Assembly (NCBI RefSeq): GCF_010669125.1
Contig: NZ_CP048630.1
Coordinates: forward strand, 186,001-250,000
DNA from: Ancylobacter pratisalsi
Lineage (GTDB): Bacteria > Pseudomonadota > Alphaproteobacteria > Rhizobiales > Xanthobacteraceae
DNA: 64,000 nucleotides
Direction of reading: 5' to 3'
Within the stretch, counting starts at the first letter, position 1; each line of letters starts with the position of its first letter. Below, piece after piece: positions 1-8,444 of the stretch. The notes beneath the pieces are model-generated. The model was not told where the DNA came from. It did not search any database and was given only the letters and a program-made list of their open reading frames with translations. Both the position numbers and the translations under genes were made by a program.

Positions 1-767
1 CCGCTCTCATTGAGCGTGTCGGTGTGGATCATCACCTGCACGTCATAGTCGTCGGCAACGGACAGGCAGTTGTCGATCGCCGCCGGCGTCGTGCCCCAGT
101 CCTCGTGCAGCTTCAGCGCGCACGCGCCGGCTTCGATCTGCTCCACGAGCGGCCCGGGAAGCGAGACGTTGCCCTTGCCGGACAGCGCGAGATTGACCGG
201 GAAGCTGTCGAAGGCGCGCAGCATCATTTCGATGTGCCACGGGCCCGGTGTGCAGGTCGTGGCGTTGGTGCCCGCGGCGGGGCCCGTGCCGCCGCCGAGC
301 ATGGTGGTCACGCCGCTCATCAGCGCATGTTCGATCTGCTGGGGACAGATGAAATGGATGTGGCTGTCGAACCCTCCGGCGGTGATGATCTTGCCTTCGC
401 CCGCGATCACCTCGGTCGACGCGCCGATGATGATGTCGACACCCGGCTGGATGGCCGGATTGCCCGCCTTGCCGATGGCCGCGATGCGCCCGTCACGCAG
501 CCCGATATCGGCCTTCACGATGCCCCAGTGGTCCAGAATCAGCGCGTTGGTGATGACGGTATCCACCGCCCCGTCGCCGCGCGTGATCTGCGACTGGCCC
601 ATGCCGTCGCGAATGGTCTTGCCACCGCCGAACTTCACCTCCTCGCCATAGACGGTGAGGTCCTTCTCGACCTCGATCACCAGCGAGGTATCGGCGAGCC
701 GTACGCGGTCGCCGGTGGTGGGGCCGAACATCTCGGCATAAGTGGAGCGGGAAATCTTGATCGACAT
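1..767 (-). CDS. ureC: Urease subunit alpha, N-terminal 255 residues (gene continues beyond left edge)
   Basis: Catalytic subunit of urease, which hydrolyses urea to ammonia and carbamate in the cytoplasm. Reading on the minus strand from the ATG at 767 gives a protein starting [20 protein letters not shown], as in UreC. The nickel-site residues are visible: the HIH pair at His136/His138, the lysine that becomes carbamylated (Lys219, in ALKLHED), His221, and His248 in the MIHTDT motif. The family is about 570 residues long, so the C-terminal half, including the flap and catalytic histidine, lies outside the window. It follows the fused ureA-ureB gene by 63 bp in the same operon. The accessory genes ureE, ureF and ureG are not seen and probably lie to the left. 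Confidence 0.97.
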   Translation of the reverse strand, partial: MSIKISRSTYAEMFGPTTGDRVRLADTSLVIEVEKDLTVYGEEVKFGGGKTIRDGMGQSQITRGDGAVDTVITNALILDHWGIVKADIGLRDGRIAAIGKAGNPAIQPGVDIIIGASTEVIAGEGKIITAGGFDSHIHFICPQQIEHALMSGVTTMLGGGTGPAAGTNATTCTPGPWHIEMMLRAFDSFPVNLALSGKGNVSLPGPLVEQIEAGACALKLHEDWGTTPAAIDNCLSVADDYDVQVMIHTDTLNES

Positions 768-830
768 GGCAAATTCCGTCTCGGCAATCCATGCGGGCGA
801 AGGGCGGGCGAGGCAGTCCGGGCGCGGCGG

Positions 831-1451
831 CTAGAGCCGGCCCATGATCTCCTGGCGGAAGCCGAAGACCTCGCGCTCGCCGGCGAGAGCCACCAGTTTC
901 ACCTCGCGAGACTGGCCGGGCTCGAAACGCACGGCCGTTCCCGAGGGAATGGCGAGCCGCATGCCGCGCGCCTTGTCCCGATCGAAAGACAAGGCGGGGT
1001 TGGTCTCAAAGAAGTGGTAGTGACTGCCGACCTGGATCGGGCGGTCTCCGGTATTGGCGATGGTGAGGGTGATGATCTCGCGCCCGGCGAGCAGCTCGAT
1101 CTCGCCCTCTTCGAGAAGAAACTCGCCCGGCGAGCTGGCACCGCTATGCCAGGGAATCGGCTCATGAACGGTCACGAGCTTGGTGCCGTCCGGGAACGTC
1201 GCCTCGACCTGAATCTCATGGATCATCTCGGGCACGCCCGGCATCACCTGATCGACGGTCAGCACCTGCGCCCCCTGCATCATCAGCTCGGCCACGCTCT
1301 TGCCGTCCCGTGCGCCCTCGACCACGACATCGGTGATCAGCGCCACCGCCTCCGGGTAATTGAGCTTGATGCCACGCTCCAGGCGGCGGCGGGCAACCAT
1401 GGCTGCCATGGCGACGAGGAGTTTGTCCTTCTCGCGCGGGCTCAAATTCAT
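831..1451 (-). CDS. ureAB: Fused urease gamma and beta subunits (UreA-UreB)
   Basis: A 206-residue protein that joins two urease structural subunits usually made as separate chains. Residues 1 to about 100 ([13 protein letters not shown]..., with [20 protein letters not shown]) are UreA-like. Residues about 103-206 ([18 protein letters not shown] segment, then [14 protein letters not shown] and [10 protein letters not shown]) are UreB-like. There is no stop or restart between them, and the linker is only a few residues (HSGASSP). Gamma-beta fusions are known in Helicobacter UreA and in some other bacteria, so this is unusual but not unique. The gene lies between ureD (76 bp gap) and ureC (63 bp gap). 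Confidence 0.96.
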   Translation of the reverse strand: MNLSPREKDKLLVAMAAMVARRRLERGIKLNYPEAVALITDVVVEGARDGKSVAELMMQGAQVLTVDQVMPGVPEMIHEIQVEATFPDGTKLVTVHEPIPWHSGASSPGEFLLEEGEIELLAGREIITLTIANTGDRPIQVGSHYHFFETNPALSFDRDKARGMRLAIPSGTAVRFEPGQSREVKLVALAGEREVFGFRQEIMGRL

Positions 1452-1527
1452 CGAGGCGTCTCCGGGTACTGAACAGCGAGGCTTGGGTCGAAGCGGGCAC
1501 GGCGTGCATCAGGCGGCGTTGCTTGCA

Positions 1528-2400
1528 TCAGGAATGCCAGATGCGCGGGACGTCGGCGATTCCGAACGCGGCAATCGCGCGACGAAGGGCGGCCTCCAGC
1601 GGCGCGCCATCGCGGGCGAGCAGCCGCACCGACAGCATGCCGTCCCAGGCGCTGGCTCCCGCTTCGAGATGCTCCGGCAGGTCGTCCGGCAAACCGAGAG
1701 CGGCGCGCACGTCGTCCAGCCGGCTCTCCGCGTCGGGCGCGACAAGCAGCAGGGTGGCGAAAGCGGCCCAGCCGCCGGCGGCGGCCCGCCGGTCCAAAGT
1801 GCTGGCAGCATTGCCATCGAGCACCAGCCCATCGGCATAGATGAGCCGGCCGTCGCGCCGCACGCGCCAGCTGTCATAAAGGCGCCCCGAGGCGAAGCGC
1901 TCACCACGCGCCGTCCGCCCGAGCACCACCGGCTCGATCAGGAGCAGCCGCCCGTCCGGCGCGATCTCCGCCGAGATGGAACGCTCGATACGCGCCCCGT
2001 CGAACACGATCGTCGCCTGCGGCATCCAGTCGAGGCTGGCACCCTCGCCCACAGTGAGCTTCACGGCGATGTGCGACGTGGAGCCATCCGAGCGGTAAAC
2101 CTTCTCCGCCGCCTGGGTCGTGACCACGAGATGAGCATCGCGTGCCGCGCGGATGGTCGTTTCCGAGCTGTCCCCACCGGCCAGACCCCCGCCCGTATTG
2201 ATGAGCACCGCCTCCAGTGCGCGCCCGCGCCGGCCCGACAGCGGGAAGCGCGCCCGGGCGAAACCGGACTCCTCCACCGTGCCGCGCACCGTGCGGCCCT
2301 CGCGCCCATGGACCTCCACCGAAAGCCGGCCTTGTCCGCGCCGCTCGACCGGGATCGAGGTGGCGGGGACGCGATCAAACGGCAATTCGGTTGCGTACAT
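1528..2400 (-). CDS. ureD: Urease accessory protein UreD
   Basis: UreD (UreH) is part of the UreDFG complex that inserts nickel into apo-urease. The 290-residue product shows the family block LINTGGGLAGGD followed by TTQAAEKVYRS, and a later GRLYDSWRVRRDGRLIYADGL segment. I chose the ATG at 2400; a TTG four codons upstream (2412) is also open. The start lies inside the 3' end of urtE, so translation is probably coupled to the transporter genes. UreD being the first urease gene after urtE is the usual order in urt-ure clusters. About 290 residues is normal for the family. Confidence 0.95.
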   Translation of the reverse strand: MYATELPFDRVPATSIPVERRGQGRLSVEVHGREGRTVRGTVEESGFARARFPLSGRRGRALEAVLINTGGGLAGGDSSETTIRAARDAHLVVTTQAAEKVYRSDGSTSHIAVKLTVGEGASLDWMPQATIVFDGARIERSISAEIAPDGRLLLIEPVVLGRTARGERFASGRLYDSWRVRRDGRLIYADGLVLDGNAASTLDRRAAAGGWAAFATLLLVAPDAESRLDDVRAALGLPDDLPEHLEAGASAWDGMLSVRLLARDGAPLEAALRRAIAAFGIADVPRIWHS

Positions 2401-3070
2401 CCGGATCCTCAAGAGCGGCGCCGTCGCCGGACATCACCACGGCACCGCGTTCCATCACGATGAAATGGTCGGCCAGTTCCTTGGCGAAGTCGAAATACTG
2501 TTCGACCAGCACGATGGCCATATCGCCCTTGCTCCGCAAGTAGCGGATGGCGTTGCCGATGTCCTTGATGATCGAGGGCTGGATGCCCTCCGTCGGCTCG
2601 TCCAGAACCAGCACCTTGGGCCGCATCGTCAGTGCCCGGCCGATGGCGAGCTGCTGCTGCTGGCCGCCGGAAAGGTCGCCGCCGCGACGGCGCATCATGG
2701 AATCGAGCACCGGGAACAGCGAGAACACGTCATCGGGGATGGAGCGGTCCGCGCGCTTCAGCGGCGCGAAGCCGGTCTGGAGATTCTCCGCGACGGTGAG
2801 CAGCGGGAAGATCTCGCGTCCCTGCGGCACGAAGGCGATGCCCCGGCGCGCGCGCTCGGAGGGCGCCATGGTGGTGATGTCCTGCCCCTCAAAGCGGATG
2901 CTGCCCTTGGCGACCGGGGCCTGCCCGACAATGGCACGCATCAGGCTGGTCTTGCCCACGCCGTTGCGCCCCAGCACGCAAGTCACCTTGCCGGCCTCGG
3001 CCTTGAGCGACACACCGCGCAACGCCTGCGCGGCGCCGTAGAAGAGGTTGATGTCGTGAACTTCCAGCAT
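2375..3070 (-). CDS. urtE: Urea ABC transporter ATP-binding protein UrtE
   Basis: One of two ATPases of the urea ABC transporter, at the cytoplasmic face of the membrane. The 231-residue protein begins MLEVHDINLFYGAAQALRG. It has a Walker A motif (GRNGVGKTSL, about residues 36-45), an ABC signature (LSGGQQQQLAIG), a Walker B (KVLVLDEPTEGIQP) and a switch histidine region after it. The IQP after the Walker B glutamate is typical of UrtE/LivF-type ATPases. I chose the ATG at 3070, four bases downstream of the urtD stop, over an upstream in-frame ATG at 3109 inside urtD. Its 3' end overlaps the start of ureD. Confidence 0.95.
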   Translation of the reverse strand: MLEVHDINLFYGAAQALRGVSLKAEAGKVTCVLGRNGVGKTSLMRAIVGQAPVAKGSIRFEGQDITTMAPSERARRGIAFVPQGREIFPLLTVAENLQTGFAPLKRADRSIPDDVFSLFPVLDSMMRRRGGDLSGGQQQQLAIGRALTMRPKVLVLDEPTEGIQPSIIKDIGNAIRYLRSKGDMAIVLVEQYFDFAKELADHFIVMERGAVVMSGDGAALEDPDVRNRIAV

Positions 3071-3074
3071 ACGC

Positions 3075-3896
3075 TCAGCGCCCCAGATAGACTTCGATGA
3101 CGCGCTCATTTGCGCTGACCTGGTCGAGCGTTCCCTCCGCCAGAACCGAGCCTTCGTGCAGGCACATCACGCGCACGCCGAGATCGCGCACGAAGGTCAT
3201 GTCGTGCTCGACCACGACGACCGAGTGACCATTGGCGTTGATCTCACGCAGCAGTTCGGCGGTCTGCGCGGTTTCCGCGTCAGTCATGCCGGCCACGGGT
3301 TCGTCCACCAGCAGCAGCTTGGGATCCTGTGCCAGGAGCATGCCGATCTCCAGCCACTGCTTCTGCCCGTGGGAGAGATTGCCGCCGAGACGCCCACGGT
3401 GCTCGGTGAGCTTGATGGTCTCGAAGATCTCGTCGATGCGCTCGCGCTCGAACGCGGTCTCCTTGCGAAAGATATTCGCGAGCGCGGCGCGCTGGCCCTT
3501 CAGCGCCAGCCGCAGATTGTCGAGCACGGTGTGGCTCTCGAACACGGTCGGCTTCTGGAACTTGCGCCCGATGCCGAGCGTCGCGATCTCGGTCTCATCC
3601 AGCTTGGTGAGATCGGTGGTGCCGCTGTTGAAGAACACGTCGCCCTTGTCCGGGCGGGTCTTGCCGGTGATCACGTCCATCATCGTGGTCTTGCCGGCGC
3701 CGTTCGGCCCGATCACGGCCCGCATCTCGCCGGGGTCGACGGTGAAGGAAAGCGCGTTGAGCGCGCGGAAACCGTCGAAGGTGACCGTCACGCCGTCGAG
3801 ATAGAGCAGCGCCTCGGTCAGCGCTTCGGTCGAGCCCCCCTCCGGGCCGGTTCCGGCCGCCGGCATGTCGGGAGCAAGCGTTTCTGTGTCGCTCAT
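3075..3896 (-). CDS. urtD: Urea ABC transporter ATP-binding protein UrtD
   Basis: Second ATPase of the urea ABC importer. The 273-residue product has a low-complexity N-terminus of about 30 residues, a Walker A (GPNGAGKTT, residues 63-71), a signature segment LSHGQKQWLEIG and a Walker B (LLLVDEPVAGM). The SHGQ form of the signature and the GM after DEPVA are typical of UrtD/LivG-like subunits. The family is usually about 250 residues; the excess is the N-terminal extension. It starts 10 bp after urtC ends and stops 4 bp before urtE. Confidence 0.95.
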   Translation of the reverse strand: MSDTETLAPDMPAAGTGPEGGSTEALTEALLYLDGVTVTFDGFRALNALSFTVDPGEMRAVIGPNGAGKTTMMDVITGKTRPDKGDVFFNSGTTDLTKLDETEIATLGIGRKFQKPTVFESHTVLDNLRLALKGQRAALANIFRKETAFERERIDEIFETIKLTEHRGRLGGNLSHGQKQWLEIGMLLAQDPKLLLVDEPVAGMTDAETAQTAELLREINANGHSVVVVEHDMTFVRDLGVRVMCLHEGSVLAEGTLDQVSANERVIEVYLGR

Positions 3897-3906
3897 GGCG
3901 TGTCCC

Positions 3907-5061
3907 TCACTCCGCGGGCCTGGGTTCGGCGATGGGCTCGCCAGCCTCGTCGGGCGGCGGGTTACGCCTGTCGCGCCACTCGTAGAAGGTGCCGATGATC
4001 CCCTTGGGCAGGAACAGCGTCACCGCCACGAACAGCCCGCCCAGCATGAACAGCCAGTACGGGGCGAGGATGCCGGAGGTGAAATAGGTCTTGGCGTAGT
4101 TCACCAGCACGGCGCCCAGCGCCGCCCCGACCAGTGTGCCGCGCCCCCCCACGGCCACCCAGACGATGATCTCGATCGAGTTCGCCGGCGAGAATTCGGA
4201 CGGGTTGATGATGCCGACCTGCGGCACGTAGAGCGCCCCCGCGACGCCCGCCAGCATGGCCGAGGCGACGAAGGCCACGAGCTTGTAGTTCTCCGCCCGG
4301 TAGCCGGTGAAGCGCACGCGGGTCTCGGCATCGCGGATCGCGATCAGCACCTTGCCGAAATGCGAGCGCACCAGAAAGCGGCACAGCACATAACCGAGAA
4401 TGAGCGCGAGTGCGGAGAGCGCGAACAGCGCGGCGCGCGTGCCGTCGGCCTGGATGTTGAAGCCGAGAATGTCCTTGAAGTCGGTCAGGCCGTTATTGCC
4501 GCCGAAGCCCATGTCATTGCGGAAGAAGGCCAGCAGCAGGGCGAACGTCATCGCCTGGGTGATGATCGACAGATAGACGCCCGTCACGCGGGAGCGAAAA
4601 GCGAACCAGCCGAAGACGAGGGCCAGTGCGCCCGGTGCCAGCACCACCATCACCGCGGCGAAGGGGAACATGTCGAAGCCATACCAGAACCAGGGCAGTT
4701 CCTTCCAGTTCAGGAACACCATGAAGTCGGGCAGGACCGGGTCGCCATAGACACCGCGCGTGCCGATCTGGCGCATCAGATACATGCCCATCGCGTAGCC
4801 GCCGAGCGCGAAGAACGCGCCCTGGCCGAGCGAGAGGATGCCCACATAGCCCCAGATCAGGTCGACCGAGAGCGCGAGCAGCGCGTAGCAGAGATATTTG
4901 CCGAGCAGCGAGACCACATAGGTCGGCACATGCAGTGCGGTGTCCGGCGAGGTGAGTAGGTTCAGCACCGGCACCAGAATGGCGGCCGCGACGAGAATGC
5001 CGACGAAGATCAGGCCGCTGGTGCCAAGCAGGGCCGGCGGGCGTGTATCGGTCGTGTTCAT
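3907..5061 (-). CDS. urtC: Urea ABC transporter permease UrtC
   Basis: Membrane permease of the urea importer, a LivM-type protein of 384 residues. Several hydrophobic segments are obvious, from residue 15 (LIFVGILVAAAILVPVLNLL) onward. The protein also shows the family blocks DLIWGYVGILSLGQGAFFALGGYAMGMY (given in part: LSLGQGAFFALGG) and GGRGTLVGAALGAVLVN near the C-terminus. The start ATG at 5061 overlaps the urtB stop by 4 bases (ATGA), which points to translational coupling. The C-terminal tail (about 25 residues, charged and proline-rich) is cytoplasmic in family members. Confidence 0.95.
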   Translation of the reverse strand: MNTTDTRPPALLGTSGLIFVGILVAAAILVPVLNLLTSPDTALHVPTYVVSLLGKYLCYALLALSVDLIWGYVGILSLGQGAFFALGGYAMGMYLMRQIGTRGVYGDPVLPDFMVFLNWKELPWFWYGFDMFPFAAVMVVLAPGALALVFGWFAFRSRVTGVYLSIITQAMTFALLLAFFRNDMGFGGNNGLTDFKDILGFNIQADGTRAALFALSALALILGYVLCRFLVRSHFGKVLIAIRDAETRVRFTGYRAENYKLVAFVASAMLAGVAGALYVPQVGIINPSEFSPANSIEIIVWVAVGGRGTLVGAALGAVLVNYAKTYFTSGILAPYWLFMLGGLFVAVTLFLPKGIIGTFYEWRDRRNPPPDEAGEPIAEPRPAE

Positions 5062-6683
5062 GCCTCGATCGACCTCCCCTTGAGGGCGAACAGGCCGCGT
5101 GGCCGTTTCTGGATGAACAGGATCACGATCACCAGCAGCGCGATCTTGCCCAGCACGGCGCCGGCATAGGGCTCAAGCAACTTGTTGGCGATGCCCAGCG
5201 ACATGGCGCCGACCAGCGTGCCCCACAGATTGCCCACGCCGCCGAACACCACGACGAGGAAGCTGTCGATGATGTAGCCCTGGCCGAGGTTCGGCGAGAC
5301 GTTGTCGATCTGCGACAGCGCCACGCCGGCCATGCCGGCGATGCCGGAGCCCAGGCCGAAGGTCATGGCATCGACCCAGTTGGTGCGGATGCCCATCGAG
5401 GCCGCCATGCGCCGGTTCTGGGTGACCGCCCGCATCTCCAGCCCGATACGGGTGAGCCGAAGCACGGCGAGCAGTGCGACGAAGACCAGCATCGCGAACA
5501 CGATGATCCACAGCCGGCCGGACGTGATGGCGAGCTGGCCGATCTCGAAATTGCCGGACATCCAGCTCGGCGCGCCGACCTCACGGTTGGTGGGCCCGAA
5601 TATGGTGCGGATGGCCTGCTGCAGGATGAGCGAGATGCCCCAGGTCGCCAGCAGCGTCTCCAGCGGCCGGCCATAGAGAAAGCGGATGACGGTGCGCTCG
5701 ATGATCACGCCGATCAGGCCGGTGAAGAGAAAGGCCAGCGGGATGGCGATGATCAGCGACACGTCGAACAGCGCCGGATTGTAGGTGCGGATCGCCTCCT
5801 GCACCACGAAGGTGGTGTAGGCGCCCAGCATCACCATCTCGCCATGGGCCATGTTGATCACGCCCATCACGCCGAAGGTGATGGCGAGGCCGATCGCGGC
5901 GAGCAGCAGCACGGAGCCGAGCGACAGCCCGTACCAGACATTCTGCGCCACGCCCCACATGGCGAGGTTCCGCTCGATGCCGGCGATCTCCTTCGCGGCG
6001 GCTTCCTTGACCTCGGGGATGGCGTCGTTGGGCACGCTGCGCAGCACGGCGAGCGCGTCCTGGTTGCCCTCGGCACCGACCAGCTCGATGGCCTTGATGC
6101 GCATCTCCGGCGGCACGCCTTCCTTGCCGATGATGATGGCGGAACGGGCCAGCGTCATCGCCGACTTGACCCTTGGTTCGGCCTCCTTGGCGAGCGCGGT
6201 CTCAAGCGCGGGAAGCGCCGCCTCATCGCGCGAGCGCAGCACCGCCGCCGCCGCGTCCAGGCGCTTGGCGGCATCCGGGCTGGTCAGGGACATGGCCCCG
6301 TTCGCCGCTTCGATGGCGCGTCGGACGCGGTTGTTCACACGCACCGGCTTCACCGGCCCGGGATCCGCGACCGGCTCAAGCGAGACCGGGTCGAGCAGTC
6401 CCTTGTCGCCCTGGATGAAGAGATGGCGCGGGAGGGAGGTGCTATAGACCAGCTTGCCACCCGCCAGCGCCGACACGATGCCGGTCGCCGCCGGGTTGCC
6501 GCTGAGGGCGAGCGCGCCCAGCGCCGACTCGGTGGCGCCGTAATTGTCCTGGGTCAGCTGGGCAAGCGGCTCGCTGATGTCCTGGGCCGAGGCGCGGCCG
6601 GCATGGAAAAGCGTGGCCATGGCCAGCAGGGCGGCGAAGAGTGCGCAGGTCAGGCTGCGGCAGCGTGCGCGTGAGATCATCAT
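5058..6683 (-). CDS. urtB: Urea ABC transporter permease UrtB
   Basis: Second permease of the urea importer, 541 residues. It starts with a signal-peptide-like segment (CALFAALLAMATLFHAGRASAQ) and a soluble region to about residue 245, rich in alanine and charged residues, before the LivH-like membrane domain. That domain has segments such as GLSLGSVLLLAAIGLAITFG, INMAHGEMVMLGAY and VVFGGVGNLWGTLVGA. The N-terminal periplasmic extension is known for UrtB and separates it from LivH. The gene is followed directly by urtC with a 4-base overlap. Upstream is a 152 bp gap to urtA, which could hold a processing site that lets UrtA be made in excess (inference). Confidence 0.95.
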   Translation of the reverse strand: MMISRARCRSLTCALFAALLAMATLFHAGRASAQDISEPLAQLTQDNYGATESALGALALSGNPAATGIVSALAGGKLVYSTSLPRHLFIQGDKGLLDPVSLEPVADPGPVKPVRVNNRVRRAIEAANGAMSLTSPDAAKRLDAAAAVLRSRDEAALPALETALAKEAEPRVKSAMTLARSAIIIGKEGVPPEMRIKAIELVGAEGNQDALAVLRSVPNDAIPEVKEAAAKEIAGIERNLAMWGVAQNVWYGLSLGSVLLLAAIGLAITFGVMGVINMAHGEMVMLGAYTTFVVQEAIRTYNPALFDVSLIIAIPLAFLFTGLIGVIIERTVIRFLYGRPLETLLATWGISLILQQAIRTIFGPTNREVGAPSWMSGNFEIGQLAITSGRLWIIVFAMLVFVALLAVLRLTRIGLEMRAVTQNRRMAASMGIRTNWVDAMTFGLGSGIAGMAGVALSQIDNVSPNLGQGYIIDSFLVVVFGGVGNLWGTLVGAMSLGIANKLLEPYAGAVLGKIALLVIVILFIQKRPRGLFALKGRSIEA

Positions 6684-6835
6684 GATCCATCGGTATGGCG
6701 CTGCGGGTGCCGGAGCAGGTCCGGCGGCGAGGGAAAGGCGGTGCCGTCTTTCCCGGAAAGCGCGGGGCGGTTGCCGGCCGCCCGAAGGCGACCGGCGTGT
6801 GTCCCGCGCATCACCGCGTCAGCGGGTGGTCCGGC

Positions 6836-8146
6836 TCACTGGCCGGCGCCGCCGCACTTGCCGGTCTTGACGTTGAAGTTGCCGCAGCTCATCGGCGAGC
6901 GCCAATCGGCGATCAGGTCCTTGGAGCCTTCGAGGTAGGGCGACCACTCCTGAGCGACGATCAGGCCCGGCGTCTGCTCGACGATGTCGAACTGGCCGTC
7001 GTCCTTGATCTCGCCGATCAGCACCGGCTTGGTGATGTGGTGGTTCGGCATCATGGCCGAGAAGCCGCCGGAGAGGTTGGGCACCGCAACGCCGATAAGC
7101 GCGTCGATCACCGCGTCCGGATCGGTGGTGCCGGCCTTCTCGACCGCCTTGACCCACATGTTGAAGCCGATGACGGTGGCCTCCATCGGGTCATTGGTCA
7201 CGCGCTTGTCGTTCTTGGTGTACGCGCGCCACTTCTCGATGAAGGCCTTGTTCTCGGGCGTGTCGACCGACTGGAAATAGTTCCAGGCGGCGAGATGGCC
7301 GACGAGGGGCTTGGTGTCGATGCCCGCCAGCTCTTCCTCACCCACCGAGAACGCCACGACCGGAATGTCGGTCGCCTTGATGCCCTGGTTGCCAAGCTCC
7401 TTGTAGAACGGGACGTTGGCGTCGCCATTGATGGTCGAGACAACGGCGGTCTTCTTGCCGGCGGAACCGAACTTCTTGATGTCGGCCACGATCGTCTGCC
7501 AATCGGAATGACCGAAGGGCGTGTAGTTGATCATGATGTCTTCTTCCTTGACGCCCTTCGACTTCAGATAGGCTTCAAGGATCTTGTTGGTCGTGCGCGG
7601 GTAGACATAGTCGGTGCCCGCGAGCACCCAACGCTCCACGCCCTCATTCTCCATGAGGTAGTCGACCGCCGGAATCGCCTGCTGGTTCGGGGCGGCGCCG
7701 GTGTAGAACACGTTGCGCTCGCTCTCCTCGCCTTCATACTGCACGGGGTAGAACAGGAGGCCGTTCAGCTCCTTGAACACCGGCAGCACCGATTTGCGCG
7801 AGACCGAGGTCCAGCAGCCGAACACGACCGCGACTTTGTCCTTCGCGAGCAGCTCGCGGGCCTTCTCGGCGAAGAGCGGCCAGTTCGACGCGGGGTCGAC
7901 AACAACCGCCTCAAGCTTCTTGCCAAGAACACCGCCCTTGGCGTTCTGCTCCTGCACCATGAAGAGCACGGTGTCCTTCAGCGTGGTCTCGCTGATCGCC
8001 ATGGTGCCCGACAGTGAATGCAGCACACCGACCTTGATCGTTTCCTGCGCGTGAGCCGGCACGCTGGCCGCGGCCAGCGCCACGGCAGCCGCGCCAACGG
8101 CGACGCGACCGGCCATGCGCCGCGCCTGGGTCAACAGGTTGAGCAT
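6836..8146 (-). CDS. urtA: Urea ABC transporter substrate-binding protein UrtA
   Basis: Periplasmic urea/short-chain-amide binding protein, the first gene of the urt-ure operon. The 436-residue precursor begins MLNLLTQARRMAGRVAVGAA with a signal peptide ending near AHAQ. The mature protein starts ETIKVGVLHSLSGTMAISE, a typical UrtA N-terminus. Further family segments are FGCWTSVSRKSVLPV and FYPVQYEGEE. I chose the ATG at 8146 because AGAAGGG lies 6-12 bases upstream; an open extension to 8248 would run through the sigma-54 promoter region. Expression is probably nitrogen-regulated from the promoter at 8206-8223. Confidence 0.96.
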   Translation of the reverse strand: MLNLLTQARRMAGRVAVGAAAVALAAASVPAHAQETIKVGVLHSLSGTMAISETTLKDTVLFMVQEQNAKGGVLGKKLEAVVVDPASNWPLFAEKARELLAKDKVAVVFGCWTSVSRKSVLPVFKELNGLLFYPVQYEGEESERNVFYTGAAPNQQAIPAVDYLMENEGVERWVLAGTDYVYPRTTNKILEAYLKSKGVKEEDIMINYTPFGHSDWQTIVADIKKFGSAGKKTAVVSTINGDANVPFYKELGNQGIKATDIPVVAFSVGEEELAGIDTKPLVGHLAAWNYFQSVDTPENKAFIEKWRAYTKNDKRVTNDPMEATVIGFNMWVKAVEKAGTTDPDAVIDALIGVAVPNLSGGFSAMMPNHHITKPVLIGEIKDDGQFDIVEQTPGLIVAQEWSPYLEGSKDLIADWRSPMSCGNFNVKTGKCGGAGQ

Positions 8147-8205
8147 GTTCTTTCCCTTCTGGAGTTCGCACGCAGGACCCCCGTCCGCGTGCCAGCAGGG
8201 AAGGT

Positions 8206-8223
8206 TTGCAATGGCCGTGCCAA
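8206..8223 (-). promoter_or_regulatory. Sigma-54 (RpoN) promoter of the urt-ure operon
   Basis: The minus strand reads TTGGCACGGCCATTGCAA, which matches the sigma-54 consensus TGGCACG-N4-TTGCA at all conserved positions, including the -24 GG and -12 GC. The predicted transcription start is near 8196, about 50 bases upstream of the urtA ATG. Sigma-54 control of urea transport by NtrC is established in other proteobacteria; here the promoter is read from sequence and the activator is inferred. Confidence 0.88.
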
Positions 8224-8311
8224 GGGCGATCCCGGGGCAGGCAGTCATACGACGGAGGTCTAATTCAAACTTCGTAGCATCCCACCGCCCAAAACTTGGG
8301 CACAGTGCTCA

Positions 8312-8332
8312 GGATGCATCACAAGTGCATCC
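8312..8332. promoter_or_regulatory. Inverted repeat in enhancer position upstream of the urtA sigma-54 promoter
   Basis: GGATGCA (8312-8318), 7-base spacer, TGCATCC (8326-8332): a perfect 7-bp inverted repeat about 90-110 bp upstream of the -24 element. NtrC sites are TGCAC-N7-GTGCA, so the TGCA cores here are two bases closer than canonical. An imperfect GCAC-AG-TGC element (8300-8308) lies beside it. Assignment to NtrC is inference; another enhancer-binding protein is possible. Confidence 0.5.
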
Positions 8333-8444
8333 AGCCATTTGATTATGTGTATACATTCTTGCGACGCCCGCACCTGCGAACGCTGCACGCAAGACAGGCA
8401 TTCAACCAGCGCCCTGTTGCATTGTCCCGAGCCGGTGCCGACGC

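Noticed and set aside
493..792. A 99-residue minus-strand frame overlapping the ureC start
   Set aside because: It lies in another frame; the true ureC frame, with the HIH and carbamylated-lysine motifs, runs from 767 off the left edge.
24..1472. A 482-residue open frame on the plus strand opposite the urease genes
   Set aside because: It is antisense to ureC, ureAB and the region to 1472, has no recognisable domain and has the low-information Arg/Gly/Ala/His composition typical of a GC-rich mirror frame.
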